Source: Eucommia ulmoides (taxonomy: Eukaryota; Streptophyta; Magnoliopsida; Garryales; Eucommiaceae). From it: a stretch of 64,000 nucleotides of DNA. The stretch covers positions 3,467,546-3,531,545 of the forward strand of contig CM028334.1 of assembly GCA_016647705.1 (NCBI GenBank), in the 5' to 3' direction. Every line of letters starts with the position of its first letter. Positions within the stretch are counted from its first letter, which is position 1. Both the position numbers and the translations under genes were made by a program. Under the pieces are notes generated by a model that had not been told where the DNA came from, did no database searches, and was given only the letters and a program-made list of their open reading frames with translations. Shown one piece after another: positions 13,083 through 24,804 of this stretch.

Positions 13083-14190
13083 ATGCATAATATGATCCAC
13101 ATGTCCCAAAAAATATGATTAACATATCGCAAAAAAGATGACATTTTATTGATTAATAAAGTGTAAAAATATTAATTTTACGACATCAGGAATTACGAAA
13201 AAATTCATGTGTTTTGATGTTAGCATTGAAAGTTACATAAGAAAGTTATTTTCATCACAGAAATGACAAAAAGATTGTTCAGTGCATGGAAAGAATAGTG
13301 GATTTAATCGGGAGAGCAATTTTTAGGACCTATTGGTCATCGCCCCATAAATAAAATATAAAAATAAGTAATTCAAAAACAAAGAAATGTCTATTCATAA
13401 ATTAAAATTATTTTTAAAATATCTTTTATTCAAAAATCGAATTGATTTGAGATAAATTAACGGATGAGATGAGTTAATGGAATATTTAAGTGGGAAAATA
13501 GTTAAGGTTTGCTTTGTATTCATAAGAAGTTTTTGTTGTGTTTGAAAATTATTTTTTGAGAAATTTTATTATTATTATTTTTTATTTTTTTTGGAGGAAA
13601 TTTTTTTAATCAAATAACTCTAAGCAAATATTTGCTTTCTATTTACAAACTAAATAATACAAAATCTTTAAGAATAAGAAAAAAAAATGTTGATGAAAGA
13701 AGAACTCTAATTACAATGGCTAATTTACAAAATAATACTCGGAATAATGATTTAACAAATTATATGCTAATATTAGCAAAAAAGGGAAATAAAAATTTGC
13801 TTCTACCATAAATTTCATAGCAATTACCAAAATCATCGTCACATCGTCATCGACAACTACTGTTGTCACATTAAACATTTATTGACACAGTAAAATTTTA
13901 AAAATAAAAACAATCAATGAAAAAAATGTATAATCAATAAAGTGTGAAATTGCATTCAAATTATGCAAAATTTAAAAAAAAATGCAAAAGAACTCGTAAA
14001 AAATACAGCGTCAGAACTCAAATACCAACAACAACAACCAGCAGTGAAGTTTCAAAATGTAATAGTAAAAAAAATTAAAATCTAAAACTAAATGGTTGTT
14101 AAATCTGGAAATTGTGCAAAACTTATAACGAATACATGTCAAATAACAACTTGTTGAACAAATTAAAAAACATAAATAAAAAAGTCCATA
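13083..14190. other. AT-rich intergenic DNA
   Basis: Strongly AT-rich, with poly-A and poly-T runs and no gene or transposon terminus that I can support. Confidence 0.5.
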
Positions 14191-14923
14191 ATCTATATAA
14201 TAAATCAGTTCACTTATAAAGAGGGCCGTCGGATCAAAAGACAAACATCAAAGATATTGATATCCGTCGGATGACTTTTGTATTATACAACACGCGGTTT
14301 AGGGTTTTGTAGCCGCATAACTTTTGTATTGTAAACCATTTTGGCTCTCTTTCCATTTTTACTTTTTGGTCTCCTTAATGTCTATTTTGACTCTGTCTAT
14401 TTTTACTTCTTCCAAGTCGTGAATACTTCTTTCCATTTTTACTTTTTGGCGTCCTTGTATCCATTTTAACTTATTCCAATTCATGTTTTAACTTTTTGCA
14501 TTAACTCAATCTTCATTGTCATAACAATAAGTGCAATCCTTATTGTCATAGCATTAATTTCTTCCAATTCACGCCTTAGCATTCCTTAGTGTCATGACCA
14601 AAAGATATTATTATGAATAACATTAACTTTGCACTTATTTTACCTTTTTGCTTGAAGTCCATTTTTAGCTTCCAATTTGCGTGATCATCACCCATCATCT
14701 CCGCGGCTTCTCATCCTCATCATCTCCGTGGTTTCTTCTCATTTTCATCTCTGCCAAATTCATCTCCTTCCTATCTTCGCCGACTTCATCTCTTACCCAC
14801 CTTATTGAAGTGATCGTCGTCTCCATAATCTTCGCAGATCGTCGCCTCCATGCCCTAATCTGCGGATCTCACGGTAAATCGTCGCCTCCACTGTTTCCTT
14901 GCCGACATAGCCCTCATCAATAG

Positions 14924-17484
14924 TGTCACGATCTGTCCTGGACACCTGTCATCCCGAGGCCGGCGTGACGACAACACGACATCACCTGAACATTCAATCA
15001 ATCTAGAATACGAGAATAATTACATTTTAAATACGCAACCACTAAAGCCGACATATAAATACATATACACTCTCATTTGGGCATACACTCGTCCCTACAA
15101 ACTTATAATAACAATAAAGATAAAACAACTAACAACCTCTCATAGGTTCGCTTCCAACAGCTGCTCCAAACTATTCCCTCACTACAGCATCATCGGACTC
15201 TACCTAGTGCCAGTAGGGCACCGATTCTTGATTGCTCCACCTGCGAGTGTACTGCATTCTTAATAAAAATATTTTATAAATGGATCAAGTATAAAACATA
15301 TTAATATCACATATCACAAAGAAAAAAAAAAACCTTTTTCCTATCACCGCAGAAAACAACATGTGTGTGTGTGTGTGTGTGTGTGTGTTTATATCATCTC
15401 AACTAAGCAGTAAAAATCAACCAAAACGTCACAACAATCATATAGTATAACGCAACCAAAATAATAGATATACTAACACCAGTAAATACGCCAATCCAAT
15501 ATATAAAGAATATATATAAATATACTGATCACAATCACCATATACGATAAAACACCATATACGACAAACACCATATACGACAAAACACCACACTACTATC
15601 CAGCTAGCCATAGTGATCGTTTTAACTTCATGATCGGGAGTTGTAACGGTACCGTACCATCCGTAGGATATGTCTTCCTAGCGGAACTAACTGCGCAGAT
15701 AATCACCTATCGGACGTCTCCGAAGGACATAATATCAATCACCACCTGCCGGACCACCCTCTGGATAGGACATAATATAAATCACCACCTGCCGGACCAC
15801 CCTCCGAACATGACATAATATAAATCAAATCACCACCTGCCGAACCACCCTTCGGACAGGACATAAACTATGGCATAGTCCAATCAACAACATCGTCAAA
15901 TCAATAACGTCATCGTCAAACCAATATCATCAACCTCTATTTCCAAAACCGATTTAATTCAAAAATCATGTTTTTCACTTTCTTTTAAAAATCCACTTTT
16001 CTTTAAAAACCAACGAAATTCACATTTTCAAACACCCAAATCCGCTTGATCCATATAAGTTATAAATTCGTCCAATTTTAAATAAACACATTTTTCCATT
16101 ATATATATATGAAAATAGATTTTGTAAGAAGACAGTACACTTACCTAGTAATCCGCTCCAAAAACATCTATATGCTACCGATCTTCCGGTGCCCGCGAAC
16201 CTATTCATGATAAGGATTAAATTAATATTTTATGTAAAACTACCCTATCCGCACCATGTAGACCCAAATTTTTCATAATTTCCTATTCCCCGCCTTTTTA
16301 TTTGAAATATTTCTATTCGTCTAATATCGTTTTGTTAAAGTTTATTATATACACTTCATTTATATAAACGGTCTCATTATTTATTATCTCCATTTTTGAC
16401 ATTTTAAGGCTAGAAAACTAATTTAGTAATCATAAGAGTTAATGAGAAACGTTACCCGCTCCGAGCTGGTTGTCATTCTCCTAAAAAAAAATTTATTTTA
16501 TGCTCCTGCTCCCACCGCCTCGACGCAAAGCCCACCGCTACGACGAACACGCTTCCTTTCTGCTCTGTGATACACACTGACGGCCCACCACCTAGGCGAG
16601 AAACTTCCGCCTAGGTGAACTTCCCCTCATTATGCACATTGATTCTCCACCGCCTAGGCGGACGCTCCTCCTCCAATCTACTCTATTTTTTTATGATTTT
16701 TTAGCCGCTTCCCCCTCTCTCTCTCCTCTTACCAACTCCGACAACCACCACCTACTGGACATCCATGCACACAACACACACACTGAATACACCCCCATGC
16801 ACACCACAACAATTGAACACACACACACAAACAAAACACATAACCATACCCACATACGCACCATCGGCTTCACCTAACGCCCCATTTTCACCACCGCCGG
16901 TCCAAACGGTTGAATAGAACTGCCACCACACATCCACATATGGCAACCCATACAACTCCCACACACCGCTCACCAACCTCACCAACGCGCACATACACGA
17001 TCATCAAACGGAAACGGAAAACAGAGCACCCCCCTTCAACGGACCACCACCAACTGCTGGAACACATACACATACACGGCACACCAAACGGAGACAAAAC
17101 ACACACACACACACACTTGCAAGCATACACATTGTCATACACACAGAGACTCACCAACGACGGTAGATACACACCCATGCCAGAACAGCACCGTCGCTCC
17201 AAACCCATCATTGCCGGCCAAACCTTTCTCTCTCTCTCTCTTTCGATTTCTCTGGTCGCTTCTCGATATATATATATATTAATTTAGTTGTAATTATATA
17301 AATCTCCTCCTTTTATTTTGTTAAGATAATAATTAGACCAAATTCTGATTTTAAGATTTTAATAATTATGAATTAACCCCTAAAATTTTAAATCACATAA
17401 TTGGTAGCGTCGTCCACCCCGTTATTTTCAAATATGCTACAATACAACTTAAATTGAGCGTATACCAAAAATCAGGGTCTTACA
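14924..17484. mobile_element. Solo LTR, family L1s, copy 1 (2561 bp)
   Basis: Begins TGTCACGATCTGTCC and ends GGGTCTTACA. It is flanked by a perfect 5-bp duplication AATAG (14919-14923 and 17485-17489). There is no internal retrotransposon region, so this is a solo LTR left by LTR-LTR recombination. It shares many blocks in the same order with 32516-35326: 'gaggccggc', 'cacctgcgagtgtact', 'gatcgggagttg', 'aggatatgtcttcctagc', 'ccatatacgaca'. Reading frames inside (for example 16632-17287) are CA-rich low-complexity DNA. The length and termini suggest Ty3/gypsy; the lineage is not shown. Confidence 0.88.
15362..15388. repeat. (TG)n microsatellite
   Basis: About 13 uninterrupted TG units inside solo LTR copy 1. 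The corresponding place in copy 2 (near 33004) lacks the expansion. Confidence 0.9.
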
Positions 17485-19429
17485 AATAGTGCCTTAATCT
17501 CTACCCTAATCCGTTCCTATTAGTCATGCACTAATCGAAGCCCTAATCTCTGAAAATCAGTCGTGCCCAAGTGGAATGCCTCCACCTCGCATCTATAAGA
17601 CCCCTACATCAGGTGATCCCCTCACAACAATTGTTCCTCGCTTCAGACGATCAACTGCGAAGGTCATTTTCCTTTTTTTGTTTGTTTTGCTGCCGATTGT
17701 AGAGATTGTTGGTTGTTTCCATTTTCTGATTTGCCATTGTAGAGGTTGTTGGTTGTTTCCATTTTCTGATTTGCCATTGTAGAGGCTGTTTTGCTGCCGA
17801 TTGTAGACAAAAATCAATTGCAGAATTAATTAGAAAGATTGTTGGTTGTTTCCAAGAGATTGACAAAAATCTTTGCATATCAATTTGCAAAAATCAACAA
17901 TAATTTAGAGATATTGTTGATTGTTTCCACTTTTTGATTTCATATTGCTATATTAGTTTCAGATCCATCAGGTACATTTTTCTCTCAAATTTGATTTTCT
18001 TTTTCAATTCTGATTTCATTACATTGATCAATGATTTGATTATGATTGCTGCCATCTTTGGTGTTTCCAGACTTGGGGCATTCATGGAAATGTGTATCTT
18101 AATACCTGGGGGGTCCTCAAAACATCATCGCACATGAGACTCAAATAACCAGGTGAGCACATGAAAACATCATTTGCTTTGCATGTTCTTCATATGAAAA
18201 ATAACATATTTTTGTAATTCTTTTTAAAAGCTTAATTTGGGCTTTTTCTGGTTGATATTGTTGAAGAAGAAGTTAAATAATTAATGCAAAAGGTGCATTG
18301 AGAGATTGTGCAGATCATATCCACCATGTGTTTGAGAAAATGTTCCTTAGAAACCCTCAATTAGGGCTTTTTCTGGTTGATGTTGTTGAAGACAGAAGTG
18401 AATAATTAATTGAAGAATGTATTGGGAGACTATGCATATCATGTCCACCATGTATTTGAGAAAATGTTCCTACGAAACCCTCAAACCAATTTGTTATTCT
18501 TCACCTAATCTGAGTCTATTATAAGCCAAAATACTAAGTATCAAAAGAAGTTATAAGTTAAAATACTTAATTTTTGTTCCCAAAAAACCATAATACCATA
18601 ATTTTGTTTGAATGTTTTGAGTCAAATTTTCTATCTGTATCTGTGCTTTCTTCTTTCATAGTTATAGGCTTTTTATGAAATTGAGAAAATATCAGATTCG
18701 TCAGCCTTTAATGATCACTGCCTGCATGGAATTCTTTTCATAAAATCTTCATTCTCATTTGCAAGAACAATTAAAAGGAGTGAAATACATTTTGTGGATT
18801 GAGTTTTCTGAATTTCATGTATTCCAACTAAATGCTGAGGATTTAGATCGCATTTGATTGACCTAATTGGGTTTTTTATTCATGCAATGACATTTGGTCT
18901 TTGATTGACTCATCCACTGTGATTCCTTTTTCAAATTTGTGGATTTCAAGGTATTGTTGTCTTACGTTTTCTCTAATTTATGAATGCCTTGATTTGTTGC
19001 GTGTTAATTAATTCCTAAACAATTTTCACCATATTTCTCCCATTTCTATAGATCACATGGTGTTGCTCAATAAATAGTGCATATAGTAAGCGTCTATAAT
19101 TGATTTTTTTATTTGTTTACGGTGTAGAGCATTTGTTCTAAAATATGGGAACAAAAACAGTAGGTTGGATATATCATTGTTGATAGGTAGATCATTCGTC
19201 TGTTTTTTACATTGTTAGATGGAAGAACATCAACACCAGTTATGGAATGAAGAGATCAGTTCTTCTATTATTGTAATGTAATTTTGCTTTGTGGTGTTGA
19301 TGTTCATCAAATTCCTTTCGATAACTAAAAATTTGTTCTTTGATCTATGCTCATTGTTTTGGTTGCCGGTACAATTTTTTGTTTGATTTAAATTTATTTT
19401 ACCATCATTTAGATTTAATTTAGTTAGTT

Positions 19430-19680
19430 CTTTGATGTGGCAAATTTGGTGGAGTACTTGGTCGGTCCATTAGCATCGGGATTGAAAGATGGGAATAGGT
19501 ATATGAGAACAATTGCAGCGATTGGTGTTTTGAAGTTGTATCATATATCTCCCTCGACGTGTATTGATGCAGATTTTCCACCCATGCGAAGACATTTGAT
19601 GCTTAATGACCCGGATGCTTAAAAGATAATTCATTTATCTCCCTCGATGTGTATTGATACAGATTTTCCACTCTAAAACT
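19430..19680 (+). pseudogene. Captured exon fragment of AP-4 beta-adaptin
   Basis: One open segment of about 61 codons encodes NLVEYLVGPLASGLKD, then RTIAAIGVLKLYHISPSTC, then IDADFPP, ending HLMLNDPDA before a stop. This matches the N-terminal trunk of plant AP-4 complex subunit beta as I remember it. No other adaptin exon follows. A partial second copy of 'tatctccctcga.gtgtattgat' lies directly downstream (19635-19670), a small internal duplication. It sits inside the Helitron at 14192-20274 and is best read as a captured gene piece, not a functional gene. Confidence 0.75.
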
Positions 19681-20274
19681 ATTTAGATGCATGCTCTTTT
19701 TGTGCTTTAAAGGATAATTCATTTACATGCCGAAAAAGATCCTACATAATTAGTCATCTGTTCAGAAACAAAATAAATTTATGCTCTCCATAAAAATCAA
19801 TTGTTTATTTTTCCTGATGTTATGTATTTTTTTTCTTTAATGTCCAATAGCTAAAATAATGGACATTAAATTTATAAAGATTATAAAAAATAATATATGA
19901 AGTTGTGTTGTAAGTATTTTTTTATATTATTTTTTCTTTGTAACATTTCATGTCTAAATTTATTTTTGTTGGTGTAGATGAAATTGAAAAAAGAAGATAT
20001 TGGAAACTTTATGTAGATATATAAATAGTATGTATTTGTAAATAATGTATAATTTTTTATTTTTTATTTTTGAATTAATAATATGTGTGAAGGATGTTCA
20101 TTTTCTCATATAATTTACACTATAACCTTAATTGTTTATTATTGATATTCAATTGTTAGTTATTGTTCATGTTCAAATATAATAGATGCAAAATGTTGTA
20201 TAGACAGTAGAAATTGTCTTTCTTTTCTTTTTTTTCTTTTACACCCGTGTCTTTAAGCACGGGTTATACACTAG

Positions 20275-21803
20275 TTTATTAATAAATCAATTGTTGACTA
20301 AGACATTTTAATGGTCTAGATTGATCGTTACGGAATGGATGACTGCGATTTAAACGTTATTTTTATATGACTGTCGTCTCTATAATCTGAGAACTCTTTG
20401 TTGCTCGGATAGTACTCTATTTCTTAAATTTGCAACAGGTAGCCACGACTCCACCCTTCTACCCCTTCCCCTTCCACGATCATCATTCAATCCCACCTCC
20501 CACCTCCCATGATCGTCCCTCAACCACACCTGCAAGAATAATATCTATGACGCTCTCGGCAGTGCTCTCTCCTCCCTCTCGCTGTCGCCGCTAGCAGGTA
20601 CTATATTTCATTACCGCCGGCGCCGGCAGGTAATATATTTCATTACCACCTCTGCTCTCTGCTGCTATTCGACCTCAAATCTTTCTCTTGCGGCCTCTAA
20701 AACTGCTTCTGTTCCCACTAACGAAGGTCTATGTTTGTATCAGGTTTGTACTTATCATTCTACCTAAGCTATTACTTTTTCCGATTACTGGAATTCCCCA
20801 GATTTTCTCTTATTTTTCTTGGAGTTCCACCATTTTCAGTGCTTTCAAGTTTCGTTTTTAATAGATTATGTTTTTCAATTAAACGTCGATCACGACTGTG
20901 AGAAACAGTAAATTGAGTCGACCCCTTTTGCCGGAAAGCTGGTGCGAAGGTTCCGCTATTGGAGGGGGAAGAAGAGGAGGGGGTGCGTGGGTCTATGTGT
21001 TTGTGTTGGATTATGTGGAATGGAAGTGTAATTATAGAATTAAAATTGGAATTTGAAAACTGGAAATTTTGTTGGGATAAATATGATTGTACCAGTTTTT
21101 AGTTACGGACAACTTTATGTAATTTTATCTAATTGTACATTTTTTAACCGATTAAGTGTAGTTCAATCTAAAGATGAGTCTCAATCCAACAACGAAAGTT
21201 CGAATTGCATCAATATATAAAAGGATTTAAGTTATTTTTAATTTATTAATAATAAAAATTACTTTAGTGCTAACATTTTATTTTTTGTAGGATTGAGATA
21301 AAAAGACTCGAGAGCTTGCTTTGATTAATGAAATTTCACTACTTCAATGGGGACGCCTTCCAGTAATAATAGTTTTTTAACTACTTTTATATTGTATTTT
21401 TTTCCTAATATATTTACTTTGACAATTCAGATTATTGTGGCGCTTTTTCATTGGTCGACTCATGTTCGTGTATTTCTTCAAACATTTATTAATGTGGTCA
21501 AGAGAATTTATGGAATGCGAATTTAGTATTTTATTTATTTAGAAAATGATGTCAGTGTAATTTATCTCATTTAATTTCATAGACTTTAATGTTGATTTTA
21601 GTATTGTAGATTAAGATTTGTTTGGTATACGATTTTTTTTTAATGTGGTTGATGAATTGAATAGTCCTTTGAGAGTTATATAAGTAGAGAAAGCAGTTTA
21701 TTATGCGTGCTAATTTTAATTGTTTGGGTTAAATTTACAATACAAATTTAAAACTGTATACCAACAAATTATATTCGTGCCTTTATGTACGGGGTATAAC
21801 TAG
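20275..21803 (+). mobile_element. Second Helitron, head-to-tail with the first
   Basis: The 3' end at 21776-21803 has the hairpin CGTGC/GTACG (one G-T pair) followed by GGGGTATAA and CTAG, then TTG, closely like the terminus at 20274. Directly after the first Helitron's CTAG the sequence TTTATTAATAAATCA resembles the 5' ends at 10053 and 14192, with the initial TC decayed to TT. Inside, 20440-20760 looks like a captured gene 5' part: a short Ser-rich reading segment with possible splice donors (GCAG|GTACTA, CAG|GTTTGT) and a local duplication of 'caggta.tatatttcattacc'. Confidence 0.55.
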
Positions 21804-22740
21804 TTGTAGAAAAATCAAAGCAAATCACACTGGCACATATAATACAACTTTTTCAACAAATTTAAAAACATAAAAAATATATCAATTCCATAATTGAAAA
21901 AAAAAAAATCACAACAAATCACACTGCAAGCATCTAGTACAAACAATATAACAATAATTTTTTAAATGAAATTTTGAACAAATTAAAAAACACAACAAAA
22001 ATCAATTTCATAATTACGAAAAAATCACAACAAATATCATATCTTAATAGTAGAAAAATCACACTAGGTCACACAACAAACATCTCGTAAAAATTAAACA
22101 ATAATTTTGAACTAATTTTTGAAAATTTGAAATTACATTAAAAATTAACTTCATGAAGAAAAATCATAAAAAATCTCACAACAAACATATAGTACGAATA
22201 ATATAACAATAACTTTTTGGACAAATAAAAAAAAAAAAAAAAAACCAATAAAAATCGACTTCATAATTGTAGAAAAATTACAAAAAATCATGCAATAAAC
22301 ATCTTGTATAAATTAAGTAATAAGTTTTTGAATAAATTGAAAAAACACAATAAGAATCTAATTATAGAAAAATTACAACAAAACATTACAATACATAGCA
22401 AAATTTGAATAACCATAAAAAAATTCAAAAAATACATTTATATAAATTTTCAAATTTGGAAATCTAATTCCAAAATTTCAGACCTAGACTTTCAAATCTG
22501 GAAATCCAAATCTGGATGGCGGGGAGGCAGTGGGATGGCGATGTGTAGTGCGCAGTGTATATCGATGTTGGATGTCGAGGTGGTGACAACGCAATAGTGA
22601 ATGGTGGTGGCTTGACGACGAGATGGTGGATGGTCTTTAGCTGTGGTGGTGTCATATTGGGGTGGTTAGATCTTCAACACAATGGATTGTTGGTGGTGGT
22701 ATTAGTGGTGTTGCTGGTGGAGAAAAGACAATTGTAGTGG
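21804..22740. repeat. AT-rich degenerate repeat DNA
   Basis: Recurring phrases such as 'gaaaaatcacaacaaatca', 'aacaataa.tttt' and 'aaacaca' suggest an old, decayed local repeat. A GC-richer patch at 22505-22740 (GGTGG runs) gives chance reading frames on both strands. No gene. Confidence 0.45.
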
Positions 22741-24194
22741 GGAGAGAGAGCGCGAGAGAGATAGCGGGATGAACCGAGAGATCCCTTTTCTACTGTTTGA
22801 AATAACAATAATTAAAAGTGAAATTTTCTTAAATCGTTGATGAGGGCGGTTTACCCACGATCTACGAGGTGAATATCGCGGACGATTGTTTATGGGCACG
22901 AACTGAATGGGTCCATAAATAATGTGAATAACATAAGATGATGGGCATGAATTTGTAGGCCCACATCTGAGAACATATAGAACTGAATGTGGGCCTAATA
23001 TCAATAAGCCCATGGAAGATCTGCGGTCGTTGATAAAGGCACATAAATATAATTCAAATGCTATACATACGTTGAAGATTAGGAAGATCTAGGAGACTTG
23101 ATTAGTTAAAATTTAATAAGAATAAAAGGAGTCAATTAATTTTCATTCTATAAATATAACGATTTACATATATCAAATCACGATTCTAAGATATTACTTA
23201 ATTCTTGATTAACTTATTTTCACGCCGGGTGATATTTGACCGATGTCACATCGATATCCCAAATATTTTTCCTAATTAAACTTGGCAACTGTTGATCAGC
23301 GAGTTGAGAGTTGGGATATAAAAGAGGAAAATATATATTTTATATCTAGTAAGGAAATAAAAAAAATAAAATAAAAATTATACACTTATTTAATTTACTA
23401 TTTTACCCTTATATATTATAAAATAAAAAAATACCAATGATATTTCAAATCATGTAAAAATGAACAATTCGCTAACTAATAAAAAATAATTAATTGAAAT
23501 AGAATTATAATTGTAGTGATCATCATTCAAGTTGAATACAATATATATAAATTACTAGCAAATAAATAAATAAAAAATGTATAAAAAAATAATATAAATG
23601 AGCAGGTAGATAGAATATAAAAGGATAAGGACAAAATTATAATTTTGATACTTTTTTCTTAAACTTCATTTTCTCCCCATTTTCATACTAAATTTGAGAG
23701 GGGAAAAAAAAAAGAGAAAATATTTTTTTCATCCCCATTTTCTTTTCTATCCCGTTTTCCTCTCTTACTAAACAAGATTTTTTTATTTTTTATTTTTTCA
23801 CTTATTTTCCAATCCACCATTTTTTCCATCCAACCAAATATGCCCTTAAAAATATATAATATTTTACTTGATTATATTTTCATCCTTCCTAAGGAAGGAA
23901 GCATCAGTGACACTTCACTTTTTCATGAAGAGTAGTTGACCTTGGAATATGCCATGTCATTTTCCTAGACGTTGTGCAGAAGACACATCTACATGCATAC
24001 CAGATATAAAAAGACAGCCCGATAATACAAATCTTCCGGTACATACATACAAAAAAATGTGAAGCCCAAATTAAGAACATGCAACAAAGTTGGAATTATT
24101 TAATAACTACTAGGCTATACTACCTACAACACAAACAAGCCATCAATGACACATTCATAACTGTAAAAATATACTTCAATCATATACATATCAT
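22741..24194. other. Intergenic with MITE-like remnants
   Basis: 22850-23030 has several GGCCCA/TGGGCC motifs resembling plant promoter site II elements, but no attached reading frame. 23290-23850 is AT-rich and ends 'atccaaccaaatatgccc', like the ends of the MITE at 38045-38462, so it is probably a decayed copy of that family. No gene recognised. Confidence 0.4.
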
Positions 24195-24224
24195 CCCCCC
24201 CCCCCCCCCCCAAAAAAAAAAAAA
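24195..24224. repeat. Poly-C/poly-A tract
   Basis: Seventeen C followed by thirteen A. Such homopolymer length is assembly-sensitive. Confidence 0.9.
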
Positions 24225-24454
24225 GAGGCAAAATGCCTTTGCTTCTAATTGAAAGTTTAAAAAACATCATATCCTTCTCTTTAACTCAAAAAAAAAAAAA
24301 AAAAAAAAAAAAAACTCAATTTCGTCTCATTTACAGTATAAAAGACTATAAACCCAAGACTTATAAGCTATTGGTTATCTAATGTGTCTCTGTTGACCAG
24401 TTTAGTGCTCAAAACCGCCTCCCCCACATATATCATAACCTTCCATTTCTCAAA

Positions 24455-24725
24455 AAATATAACACCTTGTACACATGAAGTTTGATAAAATCTCACTTTA
24501 GTCTCCGTGGCCTCAATTTAAGCATATAACCGGTTATAGTTTCTTAATCATCCCACTACAGTACAAGTCAATTTTTCCATTACAATATAACATTTGTAAT
24601 GGAGTTATTGATTTGGATTGTGGTGGGATAATTACGAAACTTCAGGGTGTTATATGCACAAATTGAAACTATAATGATGAAAGTGAAATAATGGTCAAAC
24701 TTCGGTGGTGCAAAGTGTCAACAAA
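24455..24725. mobile_element. Foldback MITE, family M2, copy 1
   Basis: The two halves are inverted relative to each other: 'gaagtttgataaaatctcactttagtc' with 'taatcatcccactacagta' on the left, and the complement on the right, ending near TTGACACTTTGCACC (minus sense). Related DNA occurs at 30112-30480 and 50800-50935. Non-coding; it lies just downstream of the TPD1-like gene. Confidence 0.6.
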
Positions 24726-24804
24726 CGTATAAAGCACGTGGTACCTTTTTTATGAACTCAGCTTCCACCGCTTTATCCGGCCGTTCAAAAATTTCCGTTT
24801 TTCT

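Larger units (their letters stand above)
14192..20274 (+). mobile_element. Helitron carrying a gene fragment and a nested solo LTR
   Basis: The 5' end TCTATATAATAAATCA follows an A and matches the Helitron start at 10053. The 3' end has a 7-bp perfect stem ACCCGTG/CACGGGT (20243-20249 and 20258-20264, 8-nt loop) followed by TATACA and CTAG (20271-20274), then a T. It contains a captured adaptin exon (19430-19620) and a solo LTR inserted later (14924-17484); without the LTR it is about 3.5 kb. No Rep/helicase sequence is visible, so it is non-autonomous. The 3' end is strong; pairing with this 5' end is inferred. Confidence 0.65.

Noticed and set aside
16632..17287. His/Thr-rich and Val/Cys-rich frames on both strands
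   Set aside because: Product of CA/TG-rich low-complexity DNA inside a solo LTR; no domain.
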